Below are positions 62,742 to 64,000 of a DNA stretch of 64,000 nucleotides, one piece after another; positions within the stretch are counted from its first letter, which is position 1, and each line of letters opens with the position of its first letter. The notes below the pieces were generated by a model. It was not told the DNA's origin. It ran no database searches and saw only the letters and a program-made list of their open reading frames with translations. The translations under genes and the position numbers were made by a program. Source of the stretch: Arthrobacter globiformis NBRC 12137 (lineage in GTDB: Bacteria > Actinomycetota > Actinomycetes > Actinomycetales > Micrococcaceae); assembly GCF_000238915.1 (NCBI RefSeq), contig NZ_BAEG01000091.1:57133-121132 (forward strand), in the 5' to 3' direction.

Positions 62742-63689
62742 GTGAGCACAACAGATACGCCGCTGACCTCTTCCCGGGTCCACGGAAGAGCCGGACTAGC
62801 CCGCAAGGCCAAGGCGTACCTTGCACTCACCAAGCCCAGGGTCATCGAACTCCTGCTGGTCAGCACCCTGCCCACCATGATTTACGCGCAGCGCGGCTTC
62901 CCGTCCCTCGGCCTCATCATGGCCACCCTCGTGGGCGGCGCGTTCGCCGCCGGCAGCGCCGGTGCCTTCAACTGCTACATCGACCGCGACATCGACAAGC
63001 TGATGCACCGCACCGAGAAGCGCCCCCTGGTCACCGGCGAGGTCACTCCGCGCGAGGCCCTGATTTTTGCCTGGCTGCTGGGCGCCGCCGCCATCGCCAT
63101 CCTCTGGTTCGGCGCGAACCCGCTCTCCGCCTGGCTCGGACTCGGCGCCATCGTCTTCTACGTCGTCATCTACACGATGATCCTCAAGCGCCGCACGGCA
63201 CAGAACATCGTCTGGGGCGGTGCCGCGGGCTGTTTCCCCGTGTTGATTGCCTGGTCCGCTGTGACCAACACGGTCGAGTGGCCGGCCATCGTGCTGTTCA
63301 TGGTCATCTTCCTCTGGACCCCGCCGCACTACTGGCCGCTGTCCATGCGCTACGGCGAGGACTACCGGAACGCCAACGTGCCGATGCTTGGTGCCATCGC
63401 CGGCGCAAAGGTCGTGTCCGTCCAGGTGGTCCTGTACGCCTGGGCAATGGTGGCCTGTTCGCTGCTCATGATCCCGGCCGGCAACGCGGGCTGGGTCTAC
63501 ACCGCCGTTGCCGTGCTGGCCGGCGCCTGGTTCCTGTACGAGTCCCACGCCCTCTACAACCGGGCACAGGGCGGGGACCTCTCGGACAAGGGCGCCATGA
63601 AGGTCTTCCACGGCTCCATCAGCTACCTGACGCTCCTCTTCATCGCACTGGCCGTCGACCCGTTCGTCGGCTCGCCGATCATGGGCTAA
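62742..63689 (+). CDS. ctaB: Protohaem IX farnesyltransferase (haem O synthase)
   Basis: This 315-residue UbiA-family prenyltransferase attaches a farnesyl group to haem B to give haem O for cytochrome oxidase assembly. The first prenyl-diphosphate motif is NCYIDRDIDKLMHRT (about residue 79), KRPLVTGEV follows, and the second acidic region is GEDYRNANVPML (about 206). There are about nine membrane helices. GTG 62742 is the chosen start. It is divergent from tkt, the usual actinobacterial arrangement. It is followed by a minisatellite rather than another gene. Confidence 0.96.
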   Translation: MSTTDTPLTSSRVHGRAGLARKAKAYLALTKPRVIELLLVSTLPTMIYAQRGFPSLGLIMATLVGGAFAAGSAGAFNCYIDRDIDKLMHRTEKRPLVTGEVTPREALIFAWLLGAAAIAILWFGANPLSAWLGLGAIVFYVVIYTMILKRRTAQNIVWGGAAGCFPVLIAWSAVTNTVEWPAIVLFMVIFLWTPPHYWPLSMRYGEDYRNANVPMLGAIAGAKVVSVQVVLYAWAMVACSLLMIPAGNAGWVYTAVAVLAGAWFLYESHALYNRAQGGDLSDKGAMKVFHGSISYLTLLFIALAVDPFVGSPIMG

Positions 63690-63708
63690 CCCCACCAGCC
63701 ACCCAGGA

Positions 63709-63911
63709 CGCTTCCTCACATCCTGCACGTTTCCCCCGGACGCTTCCTCACATCCTGCAGGTTTCCCCCGGACGCTTCCTCACATCCTGCACGTTTCCCC
63801 CGGACGCTTCCTCACATCCTGCAGGTTTCCCCCGGACGCTTCCTCACATCCTGCAGGTTTCCCCCGGACGCTTCCTCACATCCTGCACGTTTCCCCCGGA
63901 CGCTTCCTCAC
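63709..63911. repeat. 32-bp tandem repeat (minisatellite), six copies plus a partial seventh
   Basis: The unit begins CGCTTCCTCACATCCTGCA and ends GTTTCCCCCGGA. Full copies start at 63709, 63741, 63773, 63805, 63837 and 63869, with a truncated copy at 63901. The only variation is C or G at unit position 20, in the order C, G, C, G, G, C. The G form creates a CTGCAG palindrome. Confidence 0.97.
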
Positions 63912-63927
63912 GTCTTTCCGAATGCAG

Positions 63928-63958
63928 AAACGCCCCTTCAGTTCATGAAGGGGCGTTT
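63928..63958. terminator. Bidirectional rho-independent terminator
   Basis: A 13-bp stem (AAACGCCCCTTCA with TGAAGGGGCGTTT) has a 5-nt loop and a T4 tract. It could end ctaB transcription past the repeats and also a convergent gene entering from the right edge. The last 40 bp (63961-64000) show no feature beyond a possible minus-strand stop codon at 63991-63993. Confidence 0.85.
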
Positions 63959-64000
63959 TCCTTGCCGCAAGCGGCCCGGCCTCGGAAGGGTCAGCCGTCG

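Noticed and set aside
62515..62745. Short gene between tkt and ctaB
   Set aside because: No ribosome binding site, no conserved features, and it runs over the inverted repeat into the ctaB start.
63709..63911. CRISPR array
   Set aside because: The units are directly contiguous with no variable spacers, and no cas genes are in the window.

Overview
The window is high-GC DNA from an actinobacterium, most likely a member of the Micrococcaceae close to Arthrobacter or Pseudarthrobacter. The lineage call rests on RbpA, WhiA, OpcA, a CoaE-GrpB fusion, a DUF3516-type helicase, many GTG starts and many leaderless promoters. It is inference from gene content and order, because no database search was possible. 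No tRNA, rRNA, CRISPR array, transposase or prophage gene was seen.

Layout. 1-3.5 kb: the 3' end of an aromatic-ring flavin monooxygenase, 18-bp tandem repeats, a HAD-like protein, a Pit phosphate transporter with a small membrane partner, and a frameshifted DHFR-like gene. 3.6-20.4 kb: housekeeping and repair genes (thioesterase, polA, Eis-like acetyltransferase, rpsA, a DJ-1/PfpI protein, yigZ, coaE, uvrB), a TerC-family gene behind a probable yybP-ykoY manganese riboswitch, a hydrolase/GNAT pair, an Sfp-type phosphopantetheinyl transferase and a lipoprotein M28 peptidase. 20.4-31.5 kb: a tightly coupled biosynthetic operon, the main accessory element. 31.6-39.3 kb: a Ski2-like helicase, a Tam-like methyltransferase, and a heterodimeric ABC exporter with a GntR regulator. 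39.3-49.0 kb: uvrA, a HAD phosphatase, an acyltransferase, then uvrC-rapZ-yvcK-whiA. 49.0-62.2 kb: sodA, the gap-pgk-tpiA-secG run, rbpA, and on the minus strand the pentose-phosphate operon tkt-tal-pgi-zwf-opcA-pgl. 62.7-64 kb: ctaB followed by a 32-bp minisatellite and a terminator.

The 20.4-31.5 kb operon makes its own building block. SbnA-like and SbnB-like enzymes would make L-2,3-diaminopropionate (Dap). A stand-alone adenylation-thiolation protein would activate and load an amino acid. A 1041-residue membrane protein with three near-identical tandem carrier domains and three left-handed beta-helix acyltransferase-like domains resembles the terminal part of epsilon-poly-lysine-type synthetases. 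A TauD/SyrP-like dioxygenase, a LuxE-like acyl-activating enzyme and an unknown protein follow. A phosphopantetheinyl transferase that could prime all four carriers lies about 1.6 kb upstream. I infer a Dap-derived oligomer or polymer, possibly hydroxylated; the product cannot be read from the sequence.

A second theme is transcription start architecture. At least eight genes (the DHFR-like gene, polA, yigZ, coaE, uvrB, a GNAT gene, uvrA and uvrC) have a TANNNT -10 hexamer ending 6 or 7 nt before the start codon, which predicts leaderless mRNAs. All three uvr genes are in this set, and uvrA also has a LexA-like palindrome directly upstream of its -10.
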